Below the pieces are notes generated by a model. It did no database searches. It was given only the letters and a program-made list of their open reading frames with translations, and had not been told where the DNA came from. A DNA stretch of 64,000 nt, from the NCBI GenBank assembly GCA_002434245.1, contig DJJR01000036.1:1-64000 (forward strand), in the 5' to 3' direction. Below are positions 54,442 to 63,451 of the stretch, in pieces. How positions within the stretch are numbered: the first letter of the stretch is position 1; the number at the start of each line of letters is the position of its first letter. The DNA is from Pelosinus fermentans. Its GTDB lineage: Bacteria > Bacillota > Negativicutes > DSM-13327. A program made the position numbers and the translations under genes.

Positions 54442-54600
54442 ATGACGCATGAATCTTATAGCAGGATTATGGGAATTTGTGTAGAAATAAATCACAAATC
54501 GAAAGTAGTTTTTCTTTTAATCATATTGGATATGCTAGTATTAGCAGGAATATGGGAAAAAATCGCGAAAACAGGAAAACAGGATATTCTTGTATCATAA
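54442..54600 (+). CDS. Candidate 52-residue membrane peptide
   Basis: An open frame of 52 residues lies in the 419-base gap between dgt and dnaG. It has a central hydrophobic helix (VVFLLIILDMLVLAGIW) flanked by basic residues, the layout of a small single-span membrane protein. A second in-frame ATG at 54469 would give 43 residues. No good Shine-Dalgarno precedes either start, which argues against it. The rest of the gap shows nothing definite. Confidence 0.35.
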   Translation: MTHESYSRIMGICVEINHKSKVVFLLIILDMLVLAGIWEKIAKTGKQDILVS

Positions 54601-54681
54601 GTCGAAAAGTTGATGAATAGGAATATTTATTCATGAAAAATTAACAGGCTATATGCTTACAAGTAGGTTAAAGGTGAGTTT

Positions 54682-56493
54682 ATGAAAGATGGGATTTATG
54701 ATGAATTTATTGATAGGTTGCGTTCGGAGAGTGATATTGTAAGCATCTTATCAGATTATGTCCCTTTAAAGAAGAAGGGAAAAAACTATTGGGGCTGCTG
54801 TCCATTTCATCATGAGAACACTCCTTCATTTTCAGTAACACCTGACAAAGGTTTTTTTTATTGTTTTGGTTGTCAAAGTGGGGGAAATGTATTTAATTTT
54901 TTAATGAAAATTGAAAACATTAGTTTTTTTGATGCGGTAAAAGTATTGGCGCAAAAAATGAATATTCCTTTGCCAGAAAAAGAGAAAAGTTCGCGGGAAT
55001 TGGCAAGGGAGCGTGAGAATAGCAAATTATACCGTGTCAATGAAATGGCTAGGGAGTTTTTTTATGCTTGTTTGACAAAAACTGTTTATGGCAAAAAAGC
55101 AAGAGAATATTTAAATTCCCGTGGTGTTACAGATGACGTCATTGAACGTTTTAAAATTGGCTTTGCTCCTCCTGCTTGGGATAAATTAGTAAACGCTTTT
55201 TTAGAACGTGGTGTAGAACAAGAGGTTCTGCTAAGAGCTGGTCTAATCGTAGAGAGAAATTCTGGTGATGGTGTTTATGACCGGTTTCGCAGTCGTGTAA
55301 TATTTCCTATTTCTGATGCTCGGGGGCGGGTAGTTGGTTTTGGGGGAAGGGTGATTGATGATAGCCAACCTAAATATTTAAATTCACCAGAAACCTCTGT
55401 TTTTAATAAAAGATATATTTTGTTTGGCTTTGATGCTGCACAAAAGTTTATTAAGGAATCCGGGCAAGCCATTGTGGTAGAAGGATATATGGATGCCATT
55501 ACGGCTCATGCTTTTGGTATTCGAAATGTTGTGGCATCATTAGGTACAGCCTTTTCTCCTGAGCAGGCTAAATTATTGCTTCGTAATGCTAAAGATATAT
55601 TTTTTGCTTATGATAGTGATGCTGCTGGGCAAAATGCTACAGTACGAGCTTTGTCAATTCTACGCAATTTAGGTGCAAATGTACGAGTAATTTTGATTCC
55701 TGATGGCAAAGACCCTGACGAGTTTATTCGCAAACATGGAGCTGAGGCTTTTCAATTACTCATCGCAGAGGCAGCTGATATTTTAGAATATCAAATTAAG
55801 CAAGCTTTTCAAAGTATAGATTATAGTGGTCTGGAAGGAAAAGTTGCTGTTGTATCTAAAATAGTGCCTATATTGGCAGAAGCGGATAATGCAGTAGAAG
55901 TGAATGCATATATTGCTTCTATTTCACAGACGCTGGCAATTGATGAAAGTGCTATACGCAGTGAAGTTCGTAAATTTTTGTTTCAGCAACAAAAGGATAA
56001 AAATGTAAATAAAGGGAAGAATATATCTAATATGTTGGTTGTGAAGCAACCTTCAGCGGCATTAGAACAAGCTGAAAGTCATATTGTTCGATTAATGTGT
56101 GGGGATAGCTCTCTTATACCATATATTAGAGAGAAACTGTCTATTGAAGAAATACAAGGAGAAAATAGACGCGAAATAATTAATTTAATATTTAAAGAGT
56201 ATAATATGGGAAAAGATATTACAGATACTGCTTGGACAATGATGCTAAGTGAAGCAGCAAATGCAGAATTATCTCATATTATGCTAATTGATATACAATA
56301 TAATGATACTGATAATATCAAAATGGTTGATGATTGTATAAAAAATATGCGCCTAACAAATTTAAAGTTTTTATATGAACAGCACCGATTAAGGGCTGAT
56401 GAATTAGAACGTCTGGGGGATAGTGGTTTTCTGCAGGCATTAGCAGAAAGTCAGCGAATAAACGATGAAATTAATAAATTGCGCAACTTATAA
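54682..56493 (+). CDS. dnaG: DNA primase
   Basis: Primase that lays RNA primers at the replication fork. The 603 residues have the N-terminal zinc site (about 39-65, CPFHHENTPSF and CFGC) and the catalytic core with a Toprim domain near 265 (VVEGYMDAI, FFAYDSDAAGQNA). A C-terminal helicase-binding domain follows. The ATG follows AAAGGTGAG. dnaG-sigA is the macromolecular-synthesis arrangement of Firmicutes. Confidence 0.97.
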   Translation: MKDGIYDEFIDRLRSESDIVSILSDYVPLKKKGKNYWGCCPFHHENTPSFSVTPDKGFFYCFGCQSGGNVFNFLMKIENISFFDAVKVLAQKMNIPLPEKEKSSRELARERENSKLYRVNEMAREFFYACLTKTVYGKKAREYLNSRGVTDDVIERFKIGFAPPAWDKLVNAFLERGVEQEVLLRAGLIVERNSGDGVYDRFRSRVIFPISDARGRVVGFGGRVIDDSQPKYLNSPETSVFNKRYILFGFDAAQKFIKESGQAIVVEGYMDAITAHAFGIRNVVASLGTAFSPEQAKLLLRNAKDIFFAYDSDAAGQNATVRALSILRNLGANVRVILIPDGKDPDEFIRKHGAEAFQLLIAEAADILEYQIKQAFQSIDYSGLEGKVAVVSKIVPILAEADNAVEVNAYIASISQTLAIDESAIRSEVRKFLFQQQKDKNVNKGKNISNMLVVKQPSAALEQAESHIVRLMCGDSSLIPYIREKLSIEEIQGENRREIINLIFKEYNMGKDITDTAWTMMLSEAANAELSHIMLIDIQYNDTDNIKMVDDCIKNMRLTNLKFLYEQHRLRADELERLGDSGFLQALAESQRINDEINKLRNL

Positions 56494-56547
56494 TTCCAAA
56501 AAGAAACTACGCCTTGATTGGAGTGGCCAATGGAGGAGGGGAGTAAA

Positions 56548-57663
56548 ATGACAGAGAAAAAGATGATATCAAATGAATTTGTAACTAAATTGGTGAACAA
56601 AGGAAAAAAACAGGGTGGCGTGTTAACTTATAGTGAAATCATGGATACTCTCCAAAGTGAAGATTTATCTCCTGATGAAATTGAAGAGATATATGAAGTC
56701 TTTTCTAGTAAGGGGATTGAAATAGTTGATGAGCTTCCTGATGATACTGAAAGACATGATGAACCTGATGTAGCAGAAGTAGAAGAAGTAACTCCAGAAG
56801 AAGTAGATATTGATTTAACAATTCCAGAAGGTATTAGTATTGATGATCCGGTTCGCATGTATCTTAAAGAGATTGGTCGAGTACCTTTACTGACAGCTGA
56901 TGAAGAAATTAAATTAGCGCAGCGTATGGAAGAAGGCGACGAGGAAGCAAAAAGGCGATTAGCAGAGGCTAACCTGCGCTTGGTTGTAAGTATTGCAAAA
57001 CGCTACGTTGGGCGTGGAATGCTATTCTTGGACTTAATTCAAGAAGGTAATTTGGGCTTAATAAAAGCCGTTGAGAAATTCGATTATAATAAAGGCTATA
57101 AATTTAGTACCTATGCTACTTGGTGGATTCGCCAAGCAATCACAAGGGCAATTGCTGACCAAGCTCGAACGATTCGTATTCCAGTGCACATGGTGGAGAC
57201 GATAAATAAATTGATTCGTGTGTCTAGGCAATTATTACAAGAACTAGGACGTGAGCCTCAGCCAGAAGAAATTGCAAAAGAGATGGATATCAGTGTTGAG
57301 CGTGTAAGAGAAATTATGAAAATTGCTCAAGAGCCAGTATCTTTAGAAACACCGATTGGCGAAGAAGAAGATTCTCACTTAGGTGACTTTATTGAAGATC
57401 AAGATGCGCCAGCTCCTGCCGAAGCTGCTTCCTTTATGCTCTTAAAGGAACAATTAGAAGAAGTGTTAGAAACTCTTACTCCGCGAGAGGAAAAAGTTCT
57501 TAGATTACGGTTTGGTCTTGATGATGGGCGAGCGCGCACACTAGAAGAAGTAGGGCAGCATTTCGGTGTTACCCGTGAACGTATTCGCCAGATTGAGGCA
57601 AAAGCTCTTAGAAAGTTACGTCACCCTAGCCGTAGTAAGAAATTAAAAGATTTCTTAGAATAA
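56548..57663 (+). CDS. sigA: Primary sigma factor SigA (RpoD)
   Basis: Housekeeping sigma-70. The ATG after GGAGGGGAG gives 371 residues, close to Bacillus SigA. Region 1.1 (about 1-95) is acidic. Region 1.2 has [16 protein letters not shown], region 2 has [18 protein letters not shown] and [15 protein letters not shown], and region 4 has the helix-turn-helix [18 protein letters not shown]. An upstream in-frame ATG lies before the Shine-Dalgarno. It follows dnaG after 54 bases. The promoters with TTGACA/TATAAT in this window match its expected specificity. Confidence 0.98.
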   Translation: MTEKKMISNEFVTKLVNKGKKQGGVLTYSEIMDTLQSEDLSPDEIEEIYEVFSSKGIEIVDELPDDTERHDEPDVAEVEEVTPEEVDIDLTIPEGISIDDPVRMYLKEIGRVPLLTADEEIKLAQRMEEGDEEAKRRLAEANLRLVVSIAKRYVGRGMLFLDLIQEGNLGLIKAVEKFDYNKGYKFSTYATWWIRQAITRAIADQARTIRIPVHMVETINKLIRVSRQLLQELGREPQPEEIAKEMDISVERVREIMKIAQEPVSLETPIGEEEDSHLGDFIEDQDAPAPAEAASFMLLKEQLEEVLETLTPREEKVLRLRFGLDDGRARTLEEVGQHFGVTRERIRQIEAKALRKLRHPSRSKKLKDFLE

Positions 57664-57697
57664 TAATAAGTTTAATTTCATTTCATAAAAAAAGTTG

Positions 57698-57726
57698 TTG
57701 ACGTAACATTGGTATTGTATTATAAT
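57698..57726 (+). promoter_or_regulatory. Promoter of the tRNA cluster
   Basis: TTGACG (57698-57703), 17-base spacer, TATAAT (57721-57726), about 18 bases before the first tRNA. Confidence 0.88.
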
Positions 57727-57744
57727 AGTTAATGTTGACGACAT

Positions 57745-57820
57745 TCCTCGATAGCTCAGTTGGTAGAGCAATCGGCTGTTAACCGATCGGTCGTAGGTTC
57801 GAGTCCTACTCGAGGAGCCA
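57745..57820 (+). tRNA. tRNA-Asn (GTT)
   Basis: Full cloverleaf of 76 bases with TCCTCGA/TCGAGGA acceptor, anticodon GTT in CTGTTAA, T-loop GGTTCGAGTCC, and an encoded CCA. Confidence 0.96.
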
Positions 57821-57874
57821 TCTTATACAGATTACAAACAGGCTTTCTATGGAAAACCTGTTTTAATATCTCTA

Positions 57875-57949
57875 GGGCCTATAGCTCAGCGGTAGAGCAG
57901 CCGGCTCATAACCGGCTGGTCCCTGGTTCGATCCCAGGTGGGCCCACCA
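57875..57949 (+). tRNA. tRNA with anticodon CAT (Met or Ile2)
   Basis: Cloverleaf of 75 bases with encoded CCA and anticodon loop CTCATAA. The acceptor GGGCCTA/TGGGCCC contains C4-G69 and C5-G68, the pairs recognised by TilS in isoleucine-2 tRNA. Elongator Met cannot be excluded. It is not an initiator, since the first pair is G-C rather than a mismatch. Confidence 0.9.
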
Positions 57950-57968
57950 TTTTATAGTAAACAATTTT

Positions 57969-58043
57969 GGCCCGTTGGTCAAGCGGTCAAGACACCGCCC
58001 TTTCACGGCGATAACGGGGGTTCGATTCCCCCACGGGTCACCA
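57969..58043 (+). tRNA. tRNA-Glu (TTC)
   Basis: Cloverleaf of 75 bases, acceptor GGCCCGT/ACGGGTC, anticodon TTC in CTTTCAC, T-arm GGGGGTTCGATTCCCCC, encoded CCA. Confidence 0.96.
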
Positions 58044-58047
58044 TAAC

Positions 58048-58123
<76 letters not shown>

Positions 58124-58132
58124 TTTAAGAAT

Positions 58133-58163
58133 AAAATGCAAAGCATATGCTTTGCATTTTTTT
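58133..58163 (+). terminator. Terminator of the tRNA cluster
   Basis: AAAATGCAAAGCAT pairs with ATGCTTTGCATTTT and is followed by T. Confidence 0.9.
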
Positions 58164-58259
58164 ACTATAGAGAAGATGATATTGAATTTTAATTGATTTG
58201 ATTGTTAAATTGAAACTTTAGTATAATAAGAAAAGTAATAATAATGAGGTGATTGTAAT

Positions 58260-58949
58260 TTGAGGCTTGTGGGAAGATTGGCCGCATTGGCGGCATATGT
58301 GCCTCGAGGGGCTCGTTTAGCTGATATTGGTACGGATCATGCATATTTACCTATTGAATTAGTCGAAAAAGATGTTATTGTTTCGGCTGTAGCTGGTGAT
58401 GTTCATAGCGGTCCTTATAAGGCTGCTAAAGAGCATGTGGAAGGCTTATCACTGGAAGGAAGAATTTCTGTACGTTTAGGCAACGGATTAGCAGTGCTTT
58501 CGCCATTGGAAGTAGATGTGGTTGTTATTGCTGGTATGGGTGGACAAACAATTATAGAGATATTAGCGAACCATTGTGAAATCGTTAGCTCTCTTAAACG
58601 TCTAATATTACAGCCTATGGTGGGAGCGGCAGCTGTGCGGCGTTGGTTATGTGAAAACCATTGGTATGTGCTAGAGGAGCGGTTAGTTAAAGAGGAGGGA
58701 AGACTTTATGAAATCATTGTGGCAGAGCAAGGCGATTCTCCTTCTTATGAGCCTGTCATGTATGAAATTGGGCAAAAACTATGGGATGAAAAGTCCCCGC
58801 TGTTACTATTGCATATTGATCAATTGATTTCTCAGACTAAGCGTGTAGTAAGGGAAATGGAATGTAGTAGTAATGCCCCAAAAAGCCTTAAATACCAGGA
58901 ATATGTCACGCGATTAAAACAATTGGAGGATAAGCGGCGATGTCTGTAA
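58260..58949 (+). CDS. trmK: tRNA m1A22 methyltransferase TrmK
   Basis: SAM-dependent enzyme that methylates N1 of A22 in bacterial tRNAs. The 229 residues match YqfN/TrmK, with motif I ADIGTDHAYLPIELVEK near residue 20 and VVVIAGMGGQTIIEIL near 80. The TTG start is eight bases after GAGGTGAT. It overlaps the YqfO gene by ten bases. The sigA-trmK-yqfO order is standard in Firmicutes. Confidence 0.95.
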   Translation: MRLVGRLAALAAYVPRGARLADIGTDHAYLPIELVEKDVIVSAVAGDVHSGPYKAAKEHVEGLSLEGRISVRLGNGLAVLSPLEVDVVVIAGMGGQTIIEILANHCEIVSSLKRLILQPMVGAAAVRRWLCENHWYVLEERLVKEEGRLYEIIVAEQGDSPSYEPVMYEIGQKLWDEKSPLLLLHIDQLISQTKRVVREMECSSNAPKSLKYQEYVTRLKQLEDKRRCL

Positions 58950-60058
58950 AGTGTCAGGTAATTATAGAGGCAATGGATAAACTGGCGCCTAGGAGCTTGG
59001 CAGAAGATTGGGATAATGTGGGGCTGCTAGTTGGCAGTTCAGCCCAAACAATTCATAAGATACTAATCACCTTAGATGTAACAAAAGCAGTAGTGGAACA
59101 AGCTGTAAAAGACAAAATCGATTTAATCATTGCTCATCATCCTGTTATATTTAAGAGCATCTCTGCCATAAGGACAGATTTACCCCAGGGGCAAATTTTA
59201 TCTGCTTTAATTAAAGCAGATATTGGAGTATATGCTGCTCATACGAATCTTGATACCGCCTCAGGAGGTGTGAATGATGTATTAGCAGATGCTTTTCAGT
59301 TGTGTGATGTGCGACCCCTTGCGGATAATTTTAGTGAAAAACTTTGTAAATTAGTCGTATTTGTTCCAGAAACCCATCGAGAAATTGTTGGAGATGCGAT
59401 AATGACGGCTGGAGCAGGACATATTGGTAATTATAGTCATTGTAGTTTTGCTGCTAATGGTATCGGCACATTTTTGCCTTTAGATGGTTCTAAACCATTT
59501 ATCGGGCATGCTGGCAAGCTGGAGCATGTACAGGAAAGTCGCTTAGAAACGATTATGCCAGAGAAAGTTTACAAGTCAGTTGTTAAAGCAATGTTAAAAG
59601 TACATCCTTATGAAGAGGTTGCTTATGATGTATATCCGTTGATGAATTCTGGTGAAAAGCTAGGACTTGGGCGTGTTGGAAAGCTAGTGAGCCCTATCGT
59701 GCTTGCGGATTTTATTGAGCAGGTAAAATCTGCATTGGGAGTATCTGCTGTAAGTGTAGTAGGAGATCAAAATAAATTGATTAAAAAAGTAGCGGTGTGC
59801 GGTGGCGCAGGCGCTAGCTTATTACATAAGGCTGCATTTGCTGGAGCAGATGTCTTGGTAACAGGAGACGTAAAATATCACGAGGGACAAGATGCTGTTG
59901 CCCTTGGAATTTCAATTATTAATGCTGGTCATTTTGCCACAGAGCAGCCTGTGTTGTCTTATGTAGCAGAATATCTTAGCAAATGTGCTGCTGATGCAAA
60001 GTGGTCTGTAGATATTAAGGTTGACGAAATCAATAAAGACGTTTTTCAAAACTTTTAA
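58940..60058 (+). CDS. Nif3-like dinuclear-metal protein (YqfO)
   Basis: A 372-residue DUF34/Nif3 protein with a dinuclear metal site and an inserted PII-like domain (about 130-235), as in Bacillus YqfO. Metal-ligand segments are DLIIAHHPVIF, YAAHTNLDTA and INAGHFATEQP. GTP cyclohydrolase I-like assignments in databases are doubtful, and the real role is debated. It is translationally coupled to trmK by a ten-base overlap. Confidence 0.93.
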   Translation: MSVKCQVIIEAMDKLAPRSLAEDWDNVGLLVGSSAQTIHKILITLDVTKAVVEQAVKDKIDLIIAHHPVIFKSISAIRTDLPQGQILSALIKADIGVYAAHTNLDTASGGVNDVLADAFQLCDVRPLADNFSEKLCKLVVFVPETHREIVGDAIMTAGAGHIGNYSHCSFAANGIGTFLPLDGSKPFIGHAGKLEHVQESRLETIMPEKVYKSVVKAMLKVHPYEEVAYDVYPLMNSGEKLGLGRVGKLVSPIVLADFIEQVKSALGVSAVSVVGDQNKLIKKVAVCGGAGASLLHKAAFAGADVLVTGDVKYHEGQDAVALGISIINAGHFATEQPVLSYVAEYLSKCAADAKWSVDIKVDEINKDVFQNF

Positions 60059-60082
60059 TGATAGTAGCAATATATTAATTAT

Positions 60083-60112
60083 TTGACAAGGATGATGAAT
60101 ATATGATATAAT
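60083..60112 (+). promoter_or_regulatory. Promoter of RNase P RNA
   Basis: TTGACA (60083-60088), 18-base spacer, TATAAT (60107-60112). The predicted start is about 20 bases before the mature RNA, so a short 5' extension may be trimmed. Confidence 0.8.
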
Positions 60113-60140
60113 AAATTTCTTGTTAAGTGAATATAGTATT

Positions 60141-60491
60141 GTGAGTAGGAAAGATGATCGCGGATGCCCATAAAGCATACGAGGAAAGTCCGAGCTCCAT
60201 AGGGCAGGGTGCTGGATAACGTCCAGCGAGGGCGACCTTAGGGAAAGTGCCATAGAAATGTAAACCGCCAGCTATGCTGGTAAGGATGGAACGGTGCGGT
60301 AAGAGCGCACCAGCAGCCAGGTGACTGGCTGGCTAGGTAAACCCCACCTGGAGCAAGACCAAATAGGGAAGGGATGAAGCTGCCCGCTGAACCTTCCGGG
60401 TTGCGTCGCTAGATCTGTCAGGTAACTGCCAGACTAGATAGATGATCATCACCGTGCAAGCGGTACAGAACTCGGCTTATTGATTACTCAC
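60141..60491 (+). ncRNA. rnpB: RNase P RNA
   Basis: Catalytic RNA that matures tRNA 5' ends. The conserved cores are present: GAGGAAAGTCCGAGCTCC near 60180-60197 and ACAGAACTCGGCTTA near 60465-60479. P1 is formed by GTGAGTA at 60141 and TACTCAC ending at 60491. The roughly 350-base length, the P4 residues, and the GGTAAACCCCACC loop fit the ancestral (type A) form rather than the Bacillus type B. Confidence 0.95.
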
Positions 60492-60610
60492 AATTTTATT
60501 CAAATGAACCCTTTTTTATTTTGATATAAGAAAGGTTTTTTTGCTTAATAAAAAGAGAATAATTATTAAGAGAAAAACGAATCGAAACGATAAAAAGTAT
60601 CCGACGAGTA

Positions 60611-60639
60611 TTGACTTTTAATTTGATATTTTCTATTAT
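60611..60639 (+). promoter_or_regulatory. Promoter of trxA
   Basis: TTGACT (60611-60616), 17-base spacer, TATTAT (60634-60639), 70 bases before the thioredoxin start. The region from 60492 to 60610 is AT-rich; AACCCTTT and AAAGGTTTTTTT at about 60508-60541 may be the rnpB terminator. Confidence 0.65.
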
Positions 60640-60708
60640 ATAAGTAAGATCGTAATGAAAATTCAATAATAGTGAAATAATAAAATAAAATGTATTGGAG
60701 GTTACATA

Positions 60709-61032
60709 ATGAGTGTTTTAAATATTACAAGTGAAAGTGATTTTAAAGAAAAATTATCTCAATCAGGTAAACCTGTACTTGTAGATTTCTGGGCTTCTTG
60801 GTGCGGGCCATGTAAAATGGTTGCTCCGGAACTTGAAGCGGTTGGGTCAGAGTATGAAGGCAAAGCTGTTGTTGTAAAAGTTAATGTGGATGAACAACAG
60901 AAGCTGGCCAGTGAATACAATGTTATGGGAATTCCTACTTTGCTTCTCTTTAAAGATGGTGTAGAAGTCAATCGCATTGTGGGATATCGTCCACGCAAAG
61001 ATTTAATGGATGCAATTGATAAAATAATCTGA
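60709..61032 (+). CDS. trxA: Thioredoxin
   Basis: Small cytoplasmic disulfide reductase. The 107 residues carry the active site WCGPCK (about 29-34) in FWASWCGPCKMVAPE and the cis-Pro segment GIPTLLLF. The ATG follows TTGGAGG. It is a single gene ended by a terminator. Confidence 0.98.
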   Translation: MSVLNITSESDFKEKLSQSGKPVLVDFWASWCGPCKMVAPELEAVGSEYEGKAVVVKVNVDEQQKLASEYNVMGIPTLLLFKDGVEVNRIVGYRPRKDLMDAIDKII

Positions 61033-61038
61033 AACTTT

Positions 61039-61073
61039 TAAAGAGGCTTCAAATGGCGAAGCCTCTTTTTTTA
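61039..61073 (+). terminator. Terminator after trxA
   Basis: AAAGAGGCTTC pairs with GAAGCCTCTTT around a seven-base loop, with seven T. Confidence 0.92.
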
Positions 61074-61254
61074 TAATCATATAGCATATTGTAGAAATTT
61101 ATATTGTCTAAACCTTATTAATTTGCGATAATATGAAGAGGGATAGGATCATCCTATTTATGCTATGCCTAATTCTTATTAATATCAAGTTGCATGTTTT
61201 TTTATTGTAAAAGTATACTGTATTATAAATTCGTTATCCTGAAAGGAGTTATAT

Positions 61255-62253
61255 ATGATTATCTCATGGAATACTACCCAGGTCTGTAATATTAGCTGTC
61301 TGCACTGCTATCGTGATGCAGGAAAGAAAAGACCTGATGAACTAAGTACAGAAGCAGGCAAAAAATTATTAGATGAAATGAAACGTGCTGGCTTTAAAAT
61401 TATTATTTTAAGTGGTGGCGAGCCGTTGATGCGTCCTGATATTTATGAATTAATTTCTTATGCTAAAAGTATTGGCTTAAGACCAGTACTTGGTACAAAT
61501 GGAATTTTAATTACTAAGGAAGTAGCTATAAAACTTAAAGAAGCTGGACTTGGCGCAGCTGGCATCAGCCTTGATAGCCGCGATAAAAATGTCCATGATA
61601 AGTTTCGTCAGTCCGAAGGAGCTTGGGATAAAACCATTGCGGCGATGAAGGCTTGTCGTGAAGTTGGACTTCTTTTCCAGATTCATACAACTATCACAAC
61701 TTGGAATGAAAAAGAAGTTACTGATATTACAGATTTAGCTGTTGAAATAGGGGCGATGGCTCACCATATTTTCTTCTTAGTTCCTACTGGCAGAGGAAAA
61801 GATATTGAAGATACAACATTAAAAACAGAGCAATATGAAGCTGTATTAACACGGATTTTGGAAAAGCAAAAAGAGGTACCGATTGAACTTAAACCTACCT
61901 GCGCTCCTCAGTTTATGCGTATTGCAAAGGAGCGTAATATTCCAATGCGCTTTACCAGAGGTTGTTTGGCAGGTACGGCTTATTGTGTAATCTTACCAAA
62001 TGGCGATGTTCAAGCTTGTCCATATTTACCGATCAAAATTGGTAACGTAAAAGAAACCGATTTTGATGCAATATGGCGTGATAGCGAGATGTTTAATCGA
62101 TTGAGACATGAGCCGCTAAAAGGTGGCTGTGGAACCTGTGGTTATGATGGTATATGCGGTGGCTGCAGGGCTCGGGCATATTATTACTATGATGGCGACT
62201 ATATGGCAGAAGAGCCATGGTGTAATCGTGGAGTTAGAGAAGAGAAGAAATAA
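61255..62253 (+). CDS. Radical SAM/SPASM protein, AhbD/NirJ-like
   Basis: A 332-residue radical SAM enzyme. The cluster motif C-x3-C-x2-C is in CNISCLHCYRDAGKK near residue 12. The C-terminal SPASM-type region has CGTCGYDGICGGCRARAYYY and ends AEEPWC. This tail and the GCLAGTAYC segment closely resemble AhbC/AhbD and NirJ, which decarboxylate or remodel side chains of heme precursors. No other heme-pathway gene is nearby. It lies just upstream of a [NiFe] hydrogenase, behind GAAAGGAG, with a hairpin between them. A peptide-modifying role is the alternative. Confidence 0.85.
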   Translation: MIISWNTTQVCNISCLHCYRDAGKKRPDELSTEAGKKLLDEMKRAGFKIIILSGGEPLMRPDIYELISYAKSIGLRPVLGTNGILITKEVAIKLKEAGLGAAGISLDSRDKNVHDKFRQSEGAWDKTIAAMKACREVGLLFQIHTTITTWNEKEVTDITDLAVEIGAMAHHIFFLVPTGRGKDIEDTTLKTEQYEAVLTRILEKQKEVPIELKPTCAPQFMRIAKERNIPMRFTRGCLAGTAYCVILPNGDVQACPYLPIKIGNVKETDFDAIWRDSEMFNRLRHEPLKGGCGTCGYDGICGGCRARAYYYYDGDYMAEEPWCNRGVREEKK

Positions 62254-62273
62254 AACTTTTATCTGCGTTTATT

Positions 62274-62301
62274 AAGACTTGGCGCATAGGCGCCAAGTCT
62301 T
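62274..62301 (+). terminator. Hairpin between the radical SAM and hydrogenase genes
   Basis: AAGACTTGGCGC pairs perfectly with GCGCCAAGTCTT around ATAG. Only TCTTG follows, so termination may be partial. Confidence 0.7.
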
Positions 62302-62326
62302 CTTGTAAAATGAGAGGGGGATAATT

Positions 62327-63424
62327 GTGAAAGATGTGGAATCTTTATGGGACTTATTTCAAAAAAGAAATGTAAGCCGGCGAAACTTCTTAAAAACTTG
62401 TGTCACAATAACTGGGATTTTAGGATTATCGCCAAGTCTAATTTCGGACGTGGTGTCTGCCGCAGAGAAGCAGCCGCTAGTCCCCGTTATTTGGTTGCAT
62501 GGACATGAGTGTACGGGATGTGATGAAGCCTTCATTCGTTCCCAAAGCCCATTTGCATCAGATGTTCTTTTAAATATGATTTCTATGGAGTACATGGATG
62601 TTTTAGCTGCTGCTGCAGGTGAGCCGTTAGAGCATCATTTGCAAGAGGTTATGAAGAAATATAATGGTAAGTATTTGTTGGCAGTGGAAGGTGCAGTGCC
62701 TTTAAATGATGATGGCATCCATTGTATGGTTGGGGGTAAAACCTTTGTACATAATCTTAAAGAGGTAGCTAAAGGAGCTGCTGCAATTATTGAAGTTGGT
62801 TCATGTGCAGCTTGGGGAGGGATTCAGGCTGCAAAGCCAAATCCTACAAAATCCGTATCTGTTAGTGATGTTGTTAGTGGAAAAACCATTATTAAAGTAC
62901 CGGGATGCCCGCCGATTCCAGAAGTGATTACGGGTGTGATTATGCATTATACGTTATATGGACAGATTCCACCTCTTGATAGTAAAGGGAGACCCAAACA
63001 GTTTTTTGGCAATCGAATTCATGACACTTGCTATCGTCGTCCTTTTTTTGATTCAGGTATGTTTGTGGAAAAGTTTGATGATGCGGCAAGTAAAGCTGGT
63101 TGGTGTTTGTATAAGGTAGGGTGCCGTGGACCAGAAACTTACAATTCATGTGGAAATCTGCGTTGGTGGAATGGACTTTCTTATCCGATCCAATCAGGTG
63201 CACCTTGTATAGGTTGCTCTGCTAATAATTTTTGGGACAATGATCCCTTTTATAATCGTATGCCCAATATTCCTGTTCCCAATGCAATTGTGAATGCTGA
63301 TCAAGTCGGAATCGTAGCAGCAGGAGCACTTACGGCTGGAGTGGTTATCCATGGTGCACTTTCTACGATTCAACATAAAAGGCATCATAAAGAAACCCAT
63401 GAAACAGAAAATGATAATGAATAA
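62327..63424 (+). CDS. [NiFe] uptake hydrogenase small subunit
   Basis: Electron-transfer subunit of a group 1-type membrane [NiFe] hydrogenase that oxidises H2 outside the cytoplasmic membrane. The 365 residues begin with a Tat signal (SRRNFLKTC, about 17-25). Three iron-sulfur clusters are supported by ECTGCDEAF, GSCAAWGG, PGCPPIP, HDTCYRR, GCRGPETYNSC and CIGCSANNFWD. A C-terminal hydrophobic helix (GIVAAGALTAGVVIHGAL) anchors it to the membrane. The GTG start follows AGGGGG. The large subunit follows after 27 bases. Confidence 0.96.
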   Translation: MKDVESLWDLFQKRNVSRRNFLKTCVTITGILGLSPSLISDVVSAAEKQPLVPVIWLHGHECTGCDEAFIRSQSPFASDVLLNMISMEYMDVLAAAAGEPLEHHLQEVMKKYNGKYLLAVEGAVPLNDDGIHCMVGGKTFVHNLKEVAKGAAAIIEVGSCAAWGGIQAAKPNPTKSVSVSDVVSGKTIIKVPGCPPIPEVITGVIMHYTLYGQIPPLDSKGRPKQFFGNRIHDTCYRRPFFDSGMFVEKFDDAASKAGWCLYKVGCRGPETYNSCGNLRWWNGLSYPIQSGAPCIGCSANNFWDNDPFYNRMPNIPVPNAIVNADQVGIVAAGALTAGVVIHGALSTIQHKRHHKETHETENDNE

Positions 63425-63451
63425 TGCATATGTATGTGAGGAGGATGCCTT

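Noticed and set aside
60141..60253. Minus-strand frame crossing the end of the YqfO gene and the start of the RNase P RNA.
   Set aside because: The region is explained by YqfO and the conserved RNase P core; the frame has no ribosome-binding site.
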